64,000 nucleotides of DNA from Thelephora terrestris (GCA_015956445.1 WIUZ02000029.1:79614-143613); one strand, 5' to 3'. Positions 1 through 11,645 are shown, numbered from the stretch's first letter. Notes: generated by a model from the sequence alone, not told the origin. Numbers and translations: made by a program.

Positions 1-678
1 GGTATAAATGACGGCGACGGCACTGGACGGAATTGAGCCTACTAGTCTCGACCAGGGTAGAGATACCATGTACAGTCGAAGATGACTTTCCTTTCGCAAA
101 AACCCCCTTATCACCGGTAGGCATCTGGGAGCGATAAACTTTGGGTTCCGGACGGTATTAGAACGACTCACCGTCAGCCTGGATGGCCCAACATTTTCGG
201 GGGCAAAGTTGTAGAGAAATGAAAGACCAGTGGGGAACCTTGATTTTTCACGATGGCGACCTTTTTTCCTCTTCACCGGGGAAACATTCTCCGCAGGCTC
301 GGTCGGATCGCCATGGCCAGACGTTGTGCTAATGCCTCTTTTCAAAGTTAGTGATTGTTTGTTCTGTTCTTTGGTCACTGTAGAACGCTTCGCCAGCCGC
401 CTTTTGTGGTCTTCAGCAGCTTTTTTCGCCAAGGAGGGGACTGCTTCGGCCAAAGCACATTTGGAGCCCTGAGATTCGATACAGTCGGACGTTAACGAAG
501 GGTTGAAGTCGGATTGGATGGCGACCAGAGGATTGCGAGCAGTTAACAGTGGGGTTCGTAGGTCAAAAGCTTCAGGCGGAGAACCACCAGGAGCGAGGAG
601 ATCTGTGCCATAGAAGGGAACGAAAGCGAGCTGAGCCTGGACGTAAGTGCGGACTCGATTAACCTTGTCGATATCCAT
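1..678 (-). CDS. Partial basic hypothetical protein, 5' part
   Basis: Reading leftward from the ATG at 676-678 (MDIDKVNRV) the frame stays open to the window edge, so only the N-terminal part is present. A clear intron lies at 171-125 (GTGAGT donor, TCTAAT branch-like motif, CCCAG acceptor, 47 nt). Splicing it gives a more protein-like continuation (MPTGDKGVFAKGKSSS). The protein is hydrophilic with Lys/Arg-rich patches (EDHKRRLAKR, KRKKGRHREK) that resemble nuclear localisation signals, so a nuclear role is possible. I do not recognise the family. It is divergently arranged with the malate dehydrogenase gene, with about 125 bp between the two start codons, so they may share a promoter. Confidence 0.6.
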   Translation of the reverse strand, partial: MDIDKVNRVRTYVQAQLAFVPFYGTDLLAPGGSPPEAFDLRTPLLTARNPLVAIQSDFNPSLTSDCIESQGSKCALAEAVPSLAKKAAEDHKRRLAKRSTVTKEQNKQSLTLKRGISTTSGHGDPTEPAENVSPVKRKKGRHREKSRFPTGLSFLYNFAPENVGPSRLTVSRSNTVRNPKFIAPRCLPVIRGFLRKESHLRLYMVSLPWSRLVGSIPSSAVAVIYT

Positions 679-802
679 TGGTGATTGGCGATCGGCGTGG
701 GAAAGCGGGTGACGGAACAAATCGTGCTGGCACCTCACCCCGACCCCAGCTCGGTTTTCCATCCCTTGTCCCCTCCCTCCACCGTCCCAAAACTACAAAA
801 AA

Positions 803-2095
803 ATGCTTTCCAGACACGCCGCTCGCAGTCTTTCCGCCCACGGTCGTTGGTTCTCTTCGTCTGTTGCTCGTCACAGCAAGGTTGCTGTCCTCGGCGCAGG
901 AGGAGGAATTGGCCAGCCTCTCTCTCTCTTGCTCAAAGCTGACCCTCTCGTTACTTCCCTGAGCCTGTACGACATCCGTGGCGCCCCTGGAGTTGCTGCT
1001 GATGTCAGCCACATCGACACACCAGGAGAGGTAAGGTACCTTCCTTCGCCTCTCCCAACCCTTTCTGAATGGCGTTGTGCCAGGTCAACGGCTACCACGC
1101 AGACAAACTCGACGAAGCTCTCGAAGGTGTCAAGGTTGTTGTGATTCCCGCTGGCGTCCCCCGAAAGGTGCGGTAATTAATTTGTGCAAAGCTTGTTGTG
1201 TTAATTGATCTCTTTCCACCCTAGCCTGGTGTAAGTTGAATTTGTCAGTGCTCAGGACGAGTTTCCTAACCTCTTCCTCAATAAAAGATGACCCGCGACG
1301 ACTTATTCAATGTGCGTTCATGTTTTCTTCGTATTCGATACTTCCTTACAGGAACCCTTGCAGACAAACACTTCTATCGTTCGTGACCTCGCTGCTGCGA
1401 TCGCCCGCGTCTCCCCAGAGGCTCATGTCCTCGTGATCTCCAACCCTGTCAACTTGACCGTTCCATCGTCTCTTCCGTCTTTGAGAAGGCTGGTGTTTAC
1501 GATCCACGACGAATTTTTGGTGTGACAACACTCGATGTTGTTCGCGCTGCTCGTTTCGTGTCTGGTATTGTGGGAACTAACCCAGTTGACACCCCGATCA
1601 CCGTCATCGGTGGACACAGCGGCGCAACCATTGTTCCCCTGCTTTCACAGTCACCTTTCGGAAAAGGCATCTCTGGAGAAGCCTACCAGAAGGTCGTGAA
1701 GCGTATCCAGTACGGTGGTGACGAAGTGGTCCAGGCCAAGGACGGCGCTGGAAGCGCTACCTTGTCTATGGCTTACGCTGGCGCCAAGTTTACCAACGCC
1801 TTGCTTCGCGGTCTGGCTGGTGAGAAGGGAGTGGTTACACCCACGTTCGTCAAGAGCCCGCTGTTCGCTGACCAGGGCATTGACTACTTTTCATCTAATG
1901 TTGAACTCGGTGTAAGTAGACAAGTTTTACCGACGGAGGCCGCGCTAACTCTATGCTCCCTAGCCGAACGGTATTGAAAAGATCCACCCTCTCGGGGAGT
2001 TGACTGCAGAGGAACGGAAGTTGTTGGAAGCTTGCCTGCCCGAACTGAAGAAGAACATAGAAAAGGGCAAAGCCTTCGTAGAAGCCTCCCCTTGA
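803..2095 (+). CDS. Malate dehydrogenase, mitochondrial (NAD-dependent)
   Basis: Encodes the TCA-cycle enzyme that interconverts malate and oxaloacetate with NAD. The N-terminus [20 protein letters not shown] looks like a mitochondrial presequence. It is followed by the Rossmann motif [19 protein letters not shown], then [27 protein letters not shown] and the catalytic-region stretch [16 protein letters not shown]. Exons read as 803-1030, 1084-1167, 1225-1230, 1288-1311, 1364-1911 and 1964-2095. The third exon is only 6 nt (Pro-Gly). Near 1463 the frame slips by one base: VNLTVP is followed in the next frame by [19 protein letters not shown], which fits the family without a gap, so one C seems to be missing from a short C run. 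The C-terminus (AFVEASP) is normal. Apart from that slip the gene looks functional. Confidence 0.95.
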
Positions 2096-2166
2096 TTTCG
2101 ACCCGACACACCCCTTAAGATGTAGATATGATTAGAACGATAGCCGTACCACACAATGAATCATAC

Positions 2167-2773
2167 CTAGCGGTGTTTGGAGTGCCTGCCCTTGACTGTC
2201 GTGAAACCGTCTCCGTCAACCTCTGGAATTTGAAGGTCTGGAGCAGGGTCTGAGCTAGGGTCATTTTCCTCATCCGACTCCCAATCGCCCTCCTCTTCAT
2301 CGCTGTCTGTATCCATCGCTTCGGAATGACCAAGCTGTGAGACTACCGGTCTGTTGGCATTTGCGTCCGCCTGTTGTTCCAGACGGTGTAAGCCGGCTAG
2401 ATCACCCAACTGGACGTCCTTCCACAGGGTCGTGATGTCCCTAGCGACAGACTCTGTACTCCCGTCCTCTATCACGGTTTCGAATTCATCGTCCATGATC
2501 TGAAGGAGCAACTCTTCAATGTATTCTGCGTCGGGAGGTGTAGGCTGTTCTTCGAATGCGTCAACGATTACGGATGCCATCCATGTCTGCTTCTTGCTCG
2601 AATCAGGCCCACCCCAACTGTTCTGAATGGCGATCCGTAGTGCTGGCCACAACGCGAGGCGAGCGATGACGCCTTTGGCGAAGGAAAGAGAGTGAGAGGC
2701 CAGATTGTACGTCTTTTTTGTGGTCAACTTCAAGTTGAAATTATTTCATATCCCTTTCGATCTCCCTCACCAT
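2167..2773 (-). CDS. TSR2: Pre-rRNA-processing protein TSR2 homologue
   Basis: The protein is an escortin-type chaperone: in yeast TSR2 binds ribosomal protein eS26 and helps 20S pre-rRNA maturation. Visible features are the FAKGVIARLALWPAL helix, the family WGG motif (QNSWGGPDS), a conserved central helical part (EYIEELLLQIMDDEFE, then VARDITTLW) and an acidic C-terminal tail (DTDSDEEEGDWESDEEND). No ATG lies in frame with the main exon. A start at 2773-2771 with a small intron (about 2770-2737, GTGAGG...GAAG) gives an ATG joined in frame to LTTKKTYNLAS; that splice is my inference. The gene is divergent from the phosphatase gene, which starts about 45 bp away. Confidence 0.85.
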
Positions 2774-2815
2774 CTGTTCGCTTTCCCGTCGAAGGCCACC
2801 GCAACGACGAGAGGG

Positions 2816-5800
2816 ATGGCAACCTCTTTGCCCTCAGAGTCCGAATCCATAGAGACCAGACGCCTCCCTGCGGTTAGCAGTCTCAAGTCACACCCCAAAC
2901 AGATTGCCAACGCCAGTTCTCAATCCACTGTCAGCAAAAAGCCCACCATCTCTGGACTCGGCTTCCCGACCAGCACTGGCGCTCTCCTGACCGCAGATAG
3001 TAGGCCTAGCCTTCGCCAAAGAACTTCTTCCGACGACTTTCACTTTCAAGCTGACGATCATGACGACGGGCAACATCACCAAGTTCACCTCAGGTCTGCC
3101 TCTTCCTCATCGGACCTAAGGTCCTCTAGACGTCCCCCTCCCCCTCCTCCAAGCCGTTCCGCGAAACCTGCCTCTCCAAGCGCATCCCCCCTTTTACGTC
3201 CCGTTCCAATCCTCTCTCTTCCCAACCCGTCCACCAGCCCAACCAAACGTCCCCCTCCGCCAATTCCCTCTTCCCCCACCCCAAATCTGACTTGCCCCTT
3301 CTGGAGACCGGAAGCATAACTTCCATACGGGGGATACACTTGAGGTTTGGACGATTTGAAACTTTGAACCCTGGCTGCGGCTAATCCGCGCGCAGATATA
3401 GCAGCGACACAAGCCAACTTCAAATAGTCCACCCACCACCAAAATTGGCAGAAAATACCCATCAGCCAAAGAGCACGGATAGTGCGCAGACCCACAACGG
3501 AGATGACCTTCTCTCTCTTCCTCCCCCACTCCCCGTGAGAAGAAATGGGAACACTGTGGCGTCTGAAGACAACAAGCTAGTCAACGAGTGTGGTCCCACA
3601 GTCCTCATCAATTTGTTGCAAGACCCTAAGAGTTCACGCATCGTTCCTCCCCGTCCCCCACCGCGCCTCAAGAACGCACCCTCTTCGCCTCAATCAGCTT
3701 CTCCCCCCCGCAGCTCTCATATCCCTCCACCACTGCCCGCTAGAAAGGTCACTACCTCCGTTCATGAGGATATTCCCCCTCCACGTACCCACGCTCTTCG
3801 CATCTTGGAAAATACAGCTCCTCCAGAAAGCATCGTAGACCCCTCCCCAACTACCACCGAACGAAAAGCATTTGGGAACCTACCCCCTCCCCCAAGGCGG
3901 CAGATAGGTTTGAAGGACGACCTCCCAGAATTCAAGCGCCAGCCTCAATGCTCCGATTCGTCGGACGAAGAGGAGGAGGAAGAATCTAAAACTAGAATAG
4001 ACCTTCCTGACTCCAGCCGTTCGTCCCGGAAACCCCCCATTGCCAGTTTCTATCCATACTTGGAATCACACATTCACGTCCCCCACAATGGGGTCTACGC
4101 GGTAGCTGGTAGCATCGTTGCTGTTGTCTCCTCTCACGTCGTAAAATTGTTTGACCTTGACGTCTCCGAATCGCCTCTGTATACCTTGGACTTGAAGGAT
4201 ATCTCTCCTGATCATCGTTCGAGAAAGCCCACAAGCCTTGCGTTCAGAAACCACACTGAGAAACTTACCCCGCTTTGGATTGGCACAAAGGACGGGCACC
4301 TATTTGAAGTCGACATCCGGTCCGGCGTCCTTGTTTCCGCAAAGATGGCGGCCCATTCCCAAGCTGTCACCCACATCTTCTCCACTGGTTATAAGATGGT
4401 TTCGATGGACGATAACGGAAAGGCTCTCGTCTTCGCTCCGGATGATTCCCAAAATTTTGTCTTGTCCAGCGCTCAGCCGCGGGTGCTACGAATCGCCGAC
4501 AAGCAGGATTTCGTGGAACTCATCGCAGGGCGACTGTGGACATCAGCCCGGGAACCTTCTTCCGGAACCGCAAACTTATCCCGTGGCCCAATTGTGCGTG
4601 TGTACGATATTCATACGTTAGGAAGCTCAGGGAGGTCCATATTACCAATCGAACATGTCGGGACCGTAACGTGTGGAACTATCCTGCCCTCCAAGCCCAG
4701 CCACATTTATCTCGGCCACGAAGGCGGCACCGTCACAATCTGGACGCTAGAAGGGGCACAAGGCGCACCTGAATGCGTTGACGTGGTCAAGGTGTCCATG
4801 TCTGACATTCTTTGCTTAGCTGGCGTGAATGACAGGCTGTGGGCTGGCTCCAGAGCTGGTCTGATCTCTGCGTATGACGCTTCGCAGAAACCATGGGTGA
4901 TGACCAACTCTTGGGTCGCTCACAAAGATGTCCCCGTCACACACATATCTGTAGACCCCCAGAGTATACCATCGGTTGGGAAGCTATGCGCTGTGAGCGT
5001 TGGAAGAGATGAGAAAATGAGGTTCTGGGATGGCCTGTTGGCCGTGAGTTGGATAGGTCTGTGCCAGAATCTGTTAGCATCTCGGCGATCCGCTCATACT
5101 TTCTTTCACTGAAGACCAAGAACTGATGACCCGCGAAGACGAATACAGTTCTTACCGCGAGTTGAGCACGCTTATTGTTTCCTGGAATATCGATGCCAAC
5201 AAGCCAGATGCACTGACCGGTGATCTGAGTAACATCGATTTCTTGAAGGAGGTTCTCACCAGCGCAAAGTCTCCGGACATCATTTCCATCGGATTCCAAG
5301 AGGTGGTAGATCTCGAGAATCGGAAAGTCACAGCCAAGTCTGTTCTCCTTGGCAACAAAACAAAGGCTCATGACGGCTCCATGCCGCAGAAAGTGTCTAC
5401 TTCCTACAAGAAGTGGTACGACCATCTCGTTCTTTCCGTTCGCCTGGCACATCCTGGCACGTCATATCATGTGGTCCACTCAGAAAACCTCGTCGGGCTC
5501 TTTACTTGCATATTCGTCAAGGTATCTGAACGGGCTTCGATCAATGATGCTCACCCCAATGTTATAAAACGCGGTATGAGAGGTAATTTTGGGAATAAGG
5601 TGAGACAGCCTCCACCACCCACAAGACTTCACTTCCAACTTTCTTTCAGGGTGCTATCGTCTGTCGGCTCATCATCGACGACTCTTCGCTGTGCTTTATT
5701 AATTGCCATCTAGCGGCAGGCCAGCACCAGGTTCGTCAGCGAGGAAGAGATGTCGCGGCGATCTTGGAGGAATGCGCCTTGTTTCCCGAACAAAGTGGCT

Positions 5801-6394
5801 TTGATCCCAGCGCTTTTGTCAACGGAGGAGACGGAACGATGGTCCTTGACCACGAAATTGACTTTGTAAGTTTCGACCGTCATCGTAGTCTCTGTCCTGA
5901 AAATCACACAGTTCAGTGGAGATATGAACTATCGCATCGATGCCCGTAGGGAGATGGTTATGGCTTCCGTACGCTCTGGAGAACACAAGAACCTTCAAGT
6001 CCATGACCAGCTTTTGAAAGAGATGAAAGTCAACCGTGGGTTCCGTCTGCGTTCGTTCCAAGAAGGTCCCATCGACTTCATCCCAACATACAAGTATGAC
6101 CCAAGGACGAATGAATTTGACACGTCGGCAAAGAAACGGATCCCCGTATGGTGCGATCGCGTCCTCTGGAGGGTGCTCACCAACTCTCGAGTCGTGCAAA
6201 CTCAGTATCGCAGTTGGGAGGCAAATATATCCGATCACCGACCAATATCTGCCGTATTCAACTTGACAGTCAAATCTATCGATCCAGCCTCCAGGGCCGA
6301 TGTCAAAGGTGACGTCGAAAAGAAGTGGACAGGCCGCCAACAACGGCTTTTGTCGGACCTCCAGAAGTTTTACGTCGATTGGGGAGTTCTTTAA
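2816..6394 (+). CDS. WD40-repeat inositol-polyphosphate 5-phosphatase (type II-like)
   Basis: Removes the 5-phosphate from inositol phosphates or phosphoinositides. The N-terminal 400 or so residues are proline-rich and disordered (RRPPPPPPSRS, LPPPLPVRR; possible SH3 ligands). A beta-propeller region follows (SLAFRN, LWIGTKDGHLFEVDIRSG, IYLGHEGGTVTIWTLEG, MRFWDGLL). The catalytic domain starts at LIVSWNIDANKP and carries GDMNYR (near 5918) and the signature PVWCDRVLWR (near 6143), then ISDHRPISAVF. Introns are seen at 3345-3395, 5057-5114, about 5599-5650 and about 5867-5912. Near 3279-3282 the proline-rich frame must gain one base in a CCCC run to enter the frame that continues as LPLLETGSITSIRG, so a homopolymer deletion is likely. 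WD40 plus 5-phosphatase is the layout of plant FRA3-like and many basidiomycete enzymes. Confidence 0.88.
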
Positions 6395-6536
6395 ACATTC
6401 TCAAATCCAACTCTCATATCACTCGTACCCCTTTTCCACCATACACCATCATACCTCACTTGTACAACACCCCCAAGAACGTAACGTCGTCGCAATCCCA
6501 TATGGACTCCCTTAATTGACAATTAATTACTACATT

Positions 6537-8752
6537 CTAATCCACCCCATCTTGATCCAAGTTTCCGCCTTCGTCACTGTTTGAGGATTCTGAGATCTCG
6601 GGACCACCAAAGAAACAGTTGACTATGTTTCGCAGGAGCCTTACCGGGAGCGGCTATTGTAAAAAACGAATGCGAGACTTAGGGAGGTTACCGCTGGATT
6701 CTTCAACTCCACACACCTCGATATCTGCCTCGTCATCACTGCCGTCTCCTTCTACACCCCTTACTATGGGAGCTTGGTCGGCGAAGGCCGGTTCGAAGTC
6801 AAGCACCCCCACTTCGCCTTGCAGTTGACCTGGCATGCCCACATTTGGATTCTGAGCGACAATGCCATCCGCCTCCGCGATCATCAAGTCCTCCAGCGCA
6901 TCCTCAGGCAACTGCGCTGCCAGTTGTGCAAATTGAATGATGCCTCCAGGAAACCGTTGTGCAAAGTCCGGGTGCGCAGCGAAAAAATCCTAAGAAACGA
7001 TTAGTCTCAGGTGCTGTCAAACGAGGCGTACAGACCTGTAGCTGTCTACGAAATACACCGTCTGGTAGCAGTCTCTCCAAAAGGCGTTCTTCCTCCCTGG
7101 CGTTGTGTCTCCGGGGACGGTATCCTACTACGTCTTCAACACCCCGGAAGAATTCAGCGTCATACTCGCTAACCCTTAGAAACGGCAGCAGAGGGTCACA
7201 TGAAAGCTGCCTGGAGTTGAGAATTTCTTTCGGGATGAAAGAGAATAAGGACCGGCATGTTTTCTCGAGGACGATAACATGTCGATAAATGGAATTGTGG
7301 GTTGTCGTTGCGGCTAGAACTGTAGTTCGATCCTGTTCTGTGCTCGCCGGGATTGAAATCATGGACGAAAGCGACTTGATACACTCTGATAACCAGGTAG
7401 AATGACAACCTCCCCCACCTCTGGGCGTACAGGTGACAAAGGAGCTGTACAGCAGCATCCGTCTGGCTCGACAAAGAACTTTACAATGAGGTGTTGTGTC
7501 AGGTTTGTGAATTCCACTCAAGGACATAAGGGCTCCTCACGATGAGTCAACATGTACTTTGAAAGCGGGTTTGGAAATGATTTCCGCAGACAGCGCGACA
7601 TCCGTCTTGTCTGCGAGCAGCGGAAGAAGAGAAGGAAACCGTGACACTGCAGCGACAAATGCCTGGACACTCGACGTGTGGTCCTAGGATCCCCCAAGAT
7701 GTCAACAGGGTGGCGAAAAAGTACAAAATTTCACTCGCCTGCGACCCAGTAGCATCCTCGCGGATTTTCATTGCCAACGCCCCGTGGTATACCACCACCC
7801 GGGTAGAACAGTTGGGATCATCCTCCCCTCAAGACCGTCTTGTTCAGTTTCGAAATATTCCCAGACGCCTAATATCCATTCGTGCATTCCTGCCTTTAGA
7901 GCGAGACCGTCCAGATGCAGCAAAGATCCATGAGGGTCAGTCCACGGGTCAAGGGAATACAACAGCTTGGCGAACTCAAACGCCGTGCGAGTGCAACCCC
8001 GTCGGTGGAGGTCGCTGTCGATCGTCAGTTTCTAGGGAGTGCGGCAAAAACGGAACCACAACTCACACAAGTTGCCGGTGGAGGGCCAAAAAAAAAGGTC
8101 GATTCTCAACACGGTCGAAGTCCAACCGATGACACCCGCCCATGAAGTTGAAGGCTCCGATGAAGGCTCGCTCGTAGGTTAAAAGAGCTCTATCGATGAA
8201 GTCAGAGGCGGTGCTGTACTCTGTAGCGCATCAGATGAAAGTAAATTCAAACGTGCCAGACGCGATACCTTCTCTATGACTGTACACTTCCGCAAGCTGA
8301 AGCAAGGTGTCGGCGTGATATGGCTGTGCGCGCAGGAGGTGATTGAACCCTTCAGGATCTGTAGATCATTAGTCTAGTAGGTGTAGCAATTAGCCATGCA
8401 ACCGCTTACCCCCAGACATGACAATCTGCATGAAAGCCATGGTAATTGCTCGATATTTTTTCCCATACTCCACAGTCCACCATACCTCTTGTCTACCCGA
8501 CCACCCGTGACGGAACAACTTGTCCTCGTGTTCATTGGGAGTAAGTTGACGAATGGACAATCCTTCGCGCAATTGCGGCGGCCACCAGTTTGGTTTGGGA
8601 TTCATCAACGTTGACCTATGGGCCGCGTTCACCCGCTTTGAGGCAACCCGAGTAGTCTTCGAGGAAAGAACTACCTTGGATCCGAAGAATTTGCGCATTT
8701 CAAGATCGCCGTCCACCTGGCATAATTCCCGGGCCAATGGCGTCTGTTCCAT
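6537..8752 (-). CDS. TCF25/Rqc1 family protein (ribosome quality control)
   Basis: Family members (yeast Rqc1, human TCF25/NULP1) act in the ribosome quality control complex with Ltn1 on stalled 60S particles. Signatures in order are EMRKFFGSKVV, NWWPPQLREGLSIR, QPYHADTLLQLAEVYSH, ERAFIGAFNFMGGCHRLDF, VENRPFFLALHRQLV, RGCTRTAFEFAKLLYSLDP, NSIYRHVIVLE and, at the end, RLLRNIVNCFFGGPE with an acidic tail. At least seven introns are needed. One (7738-7663) is a GC-AG intron with the strong CAG|GCGAGT donor. Two one-base slips occur, at a C run 7780-7783 and at a C run near 7412. The family's usual long basic N-terminus is missing: the first ATG is only about 18 residues before EMRKFFG, so the true start may lie further upstream. 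Confidence 0.85.
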
Positions 8753-8770
8753 CTGATTGAAAATCTGAAT

Positions 8771-9031
8771 TCAATTTCGCTGAAATGTCGAAGGAGATGA
8801 CTGACCGCTGGTACCGAACAAGGTTTTCAGCCACTTGGTGGAGACCCCGAATGGTGTCTCTGGACCTGTATCCAGGGATACACCCTCGACAACGAACAGG
8901 ATTCCCTCGCGCTCCCATGCACGGCAACTTGTAACGACCTTGTGGATCGGCAGAGTCCACGAGACTGAACTTGCGCGGACGAACGAATTTTCTTGTTCAA
9001 TGAGCGTCCCGATGTCGAAATCGGTGGGCAT
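8771..9031 (-). pseudogene. Orphan 5' exon, possibly JmjC-like, abutting TCF25
   Basis: An ATG-started frame (MPTDFDIGTLIEQENSFVRA) runs for about 75 coherent residues, including CRAWEREGILFVVEGV and STKWLKTLFG, then reaches a splice-like donor (GTCAGT) at about 8807. Its natural acceptor (TCAATCAG at about 8752) leads into the TCF25 exon but in the wrong frame, and ends after about 17 residues. The sequence does not belong to TCF25. The phrase EREGI...VVEG recalls the N-terminal side of JmjC-type cupin proteins, but this is a weak resemblance. The simplest reading is the 5' end of another gene whose 3' part was lost when it was joined to TCF25. Confidence 0.4.
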
Positions 9032-9283
9032 CGTAAGACTTTGAGTGGACTAGGAGATGGTTGGTGGCAAGCGACTAGTGCTAGTGATTATCCAACGAAC
9101 ACGACATCACCACATGGCATCAGGAAATTTGTGGACACGCGCGTGACTTTACAGGATTTCCGGGATTGATGTGCAAGCGGGATGCGAGGGCGCTTCTAGC
9201 TTCTAGCTTCAAGCTTCAAGCCAGGATCTGCAACTCGCTTTCAAGTCCTCAAATATTATTCAATGCTCAGCCAGTACTGTGTA

Positions 9284-10230
9284 ATGGATAAACACGTAAC
9301 GCGCGGTGCAGCAATGTATGAGCAAGAGCTTCCTGTGGACCCAACGCACCGTCCCACAACGGTACGTAGCTTTTCATCGAACCGGCCTCTCAAGACCCTC
9401 GACGCTGAGCACTGATTAACCCAGCAGGCAAGTCTCTCGTCCGCTTTTGACCCCTTGGTTCCAAGTATCCCCGAGTCACTTGAGCTCGACCACTTTTTTA
9501 CCCAGCTGAAGGCCGTTCCACCCGGAGAGGTGTCGACCCATTCCGAAATGACGCCCCACGTCTTAGCTCACGAGTCAGTGGATTGAATTCCATCAGCCGT
9601 GATTAATACAAACCTAACCCATTTCGTTTAGGACGATGGCCGTGTTGAGACAGGATGCTAGGGTCGCAACGATTGGAGAGCTGGCGGCTGACGCAGAGAC
9701 TTCCGGTAAGTCAAGATTTCCTTCTTCTCGTGTGCTCATTAACATTGCTCATCACGTCGTATGTCGGCAGATGGGGAAGAAGACCACGACCATTCACACC
9801 CCCCACCTCCCCCCTCTCCCTGTTCTTCGTCTTCCGGCTCTGACGAGCTACACTCGGTCGTTCGTTCCGGTCAGGGCAAGAATTGCTATTCTCCAACAGA
9901 AGTCAAGCCCCATTCACGAAAAGGAAAGCCGGTTACCAAACGGATTTCTTGCGGCTCCAACGACGAAGAGCCGAGGAAGCCGAGGAAGCAACGTGAGGCA
10001 GTCAGCCTCGCGTGCTACTTCTGCCGCAAGCGTAAGATTGCCCGTCGGCAGCTACCCGCAGATAGCCCGGATCAGACCTGCAAGTCAGTCGCATTCCCTT
10101 CACTCCATCCCACCACCTTTTATTTGGTTGTTTCCTTCACAGGAGAGATCTGACCCCCCCCCCCCCCCCCCCTTTAGTCAATGCAAAACACGTTGAATAG
10201 AATGCCACGAGCCGACCGAGTCCCGATGTG
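9284..10230 (+). pseudogene. Zn2Cys6 transcription factor, probably inactivated
   Basis: Four exons splice in frame (9284-9361, 9428-about 9573, about 9632-9704, about 9772-10082; donors GTACGT, GTCAGT, GTAAGT). They give a protein with an acidic/proline linker (PPPPPSPCSSSSGSDE), a basic region (GKPVTKRISCGS, EPRKPRKQRE) and a C-terminal Zn2Cys6 cluster, ACYFCRKRKIARRQ. In this cluster the third zinc-binding Cys is Arg (CGT where TGT is expected). After the next intron the second half reads NQCKTR, then a TGA stop, then IECHEPTESR, so the sixth Cys is never reached. Both lesions are single transitions. The intact upstream exons suggest recent loss of function. Confidence 0.6.
10154..10172 (+). 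repeat. C19 homopolymer in an intron
   Basis: Nineteen consecutive C residues precede TTTAG at the 3' end of the last intron of the decayed Zn2Cys6 gene. The run forms an unusual all-C polypyrimidine tract. Runs of this length are prone to slippage in the cell and to length errors in sequencing. Confidence 0.9.
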
Positions 10231-11645
10231 GGGAACGCCGTAGGCCAGCTGGCACTCACAAAGACCACGAGCGTTGAACGCCCCGTCCCATCCCTCACAT
10301 ACACGTGGTAACTAAACGTATCCAGCGCCCTCCCCCTCATCTCGAATCTGCTCATCGCTTAATCTCAGCACACTGTGTTTTCAACCCTCGAAATACTTTC
10401 CTCTCGTTTACTCGCCCACACCAAAATGAACTTTATTATTTGCCGTGTATCATATTGGGTTTTCCTCAATTTGCCTTCGGAAAAACTTATCACGCGCACC
10501 AGATGTACCTATCCAAAAGAAAATCCAAAAGAAAAGGGAAGTACGGGTTTCACACGGTTCCGATTGGCTGGACAATCTTTATATCTGATTGGCTAGACAA
10601 ACCCCATTCCTGATTGGCCGGATAGGTCTATTGCCGGGACTCAGAAGCTCCCTCTCTGCCAGCTTTTGTCTCCCCACCTCCGCCATCCGCTCCTTCCCTC
10701 TCTCTCGCAAACGGTTGCCATGTCTTATCCCTCCCCCTCCGCTGTACACATAGCAAAAACATATTCATTGTCTGCCTTCTAGATAGGTCACCACAGGTGG
10801 CCGCATTACCCACATTGTAAGTCAGCTGGGCGAGCCCCAACGTCGCCACCAGCACCCTCCTGAACCACACCGCTAACTGAGACCCACCTGTCAGATGTAT
10901 TTGAAAAAAAACAAAATACGCGAGGTTATTTGGTTTTTTTTTCAAATTCTCTCGACAAACTTGACCGGTCCCATTTTCGACGGCAGTCTTCCCTGATCAA
11001 GAAGCACCCAAGTGGCTTCGGAGCATACAGAGACATTTCCACCCCGGTTGCTCTTCCCCCTCTTCGACTTCATCGACACTGTTCCCATCGTTCAGCCCCA
11101 TCTCGCATATCATACCGGTACCTATTGCTGCGTTGAGGGCGAGTGATTACACTTATCTTACTCACCTCGCACTCATATGTGGCAGAATAGATTCTGTCCC
11201 TGCCGCGCACCATGTATACCCTCACACGACAGAACCTATGTTTTAGCAGAACATTGTTAGGGCTTTTGTGGTGGACGACGGGAATTGTAAGGGTTCATCT
11301 TCACGCGAAATGGTTCTGGCTACTTAATGTACATGTTGTGGTGCCAGGCCCAACAACCACATCGAACGTTCAAGAATGTGACCCGTCCACGACGGGTACA
11401 CACCGAAGCCTCGCTAGCGCAGCCCGCCGCGTCGATTTCCACGTTTTTACCGAGATCGAGATCTTCGGGATCTCTGACGGATACCTGCTCTAGAAATTCC
11501 AGGAAATTCATGGAAAATATTCGCGTGGCAGCGATAATGTCCGTTACCCGGAGGAGGCTAACCTGTTGGCTTCCGACGGTGAAGGTGAGATATTATACTG
11601 CAAACATGTTGCCACTGATTTTCTGACATATCCTTGCAAAGGCTA
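10173..11645. other. Intergenic stretch without a convincing gene
   Basis: No ORF with protein-like composition or matching splice sites was found. The only visible structure is three GATTGGC(T/C) motifs at about 10561, 10586 and 10612, each followed by A- or G-rich sequence (inverted CCAAT boxes or a short decayed tandem repeat). A pyrimidine-rich segment lies at about 10640-10740. Confidence 0.6.

Noticed and set aside
9284-10230. Repeat-induced point mutation (RIP) as the cause of decay
   Set aside because: One of the two lesions is T to C and neighbouring exons show no excess of C-to-T change, so a RIP-like process is not supported here.
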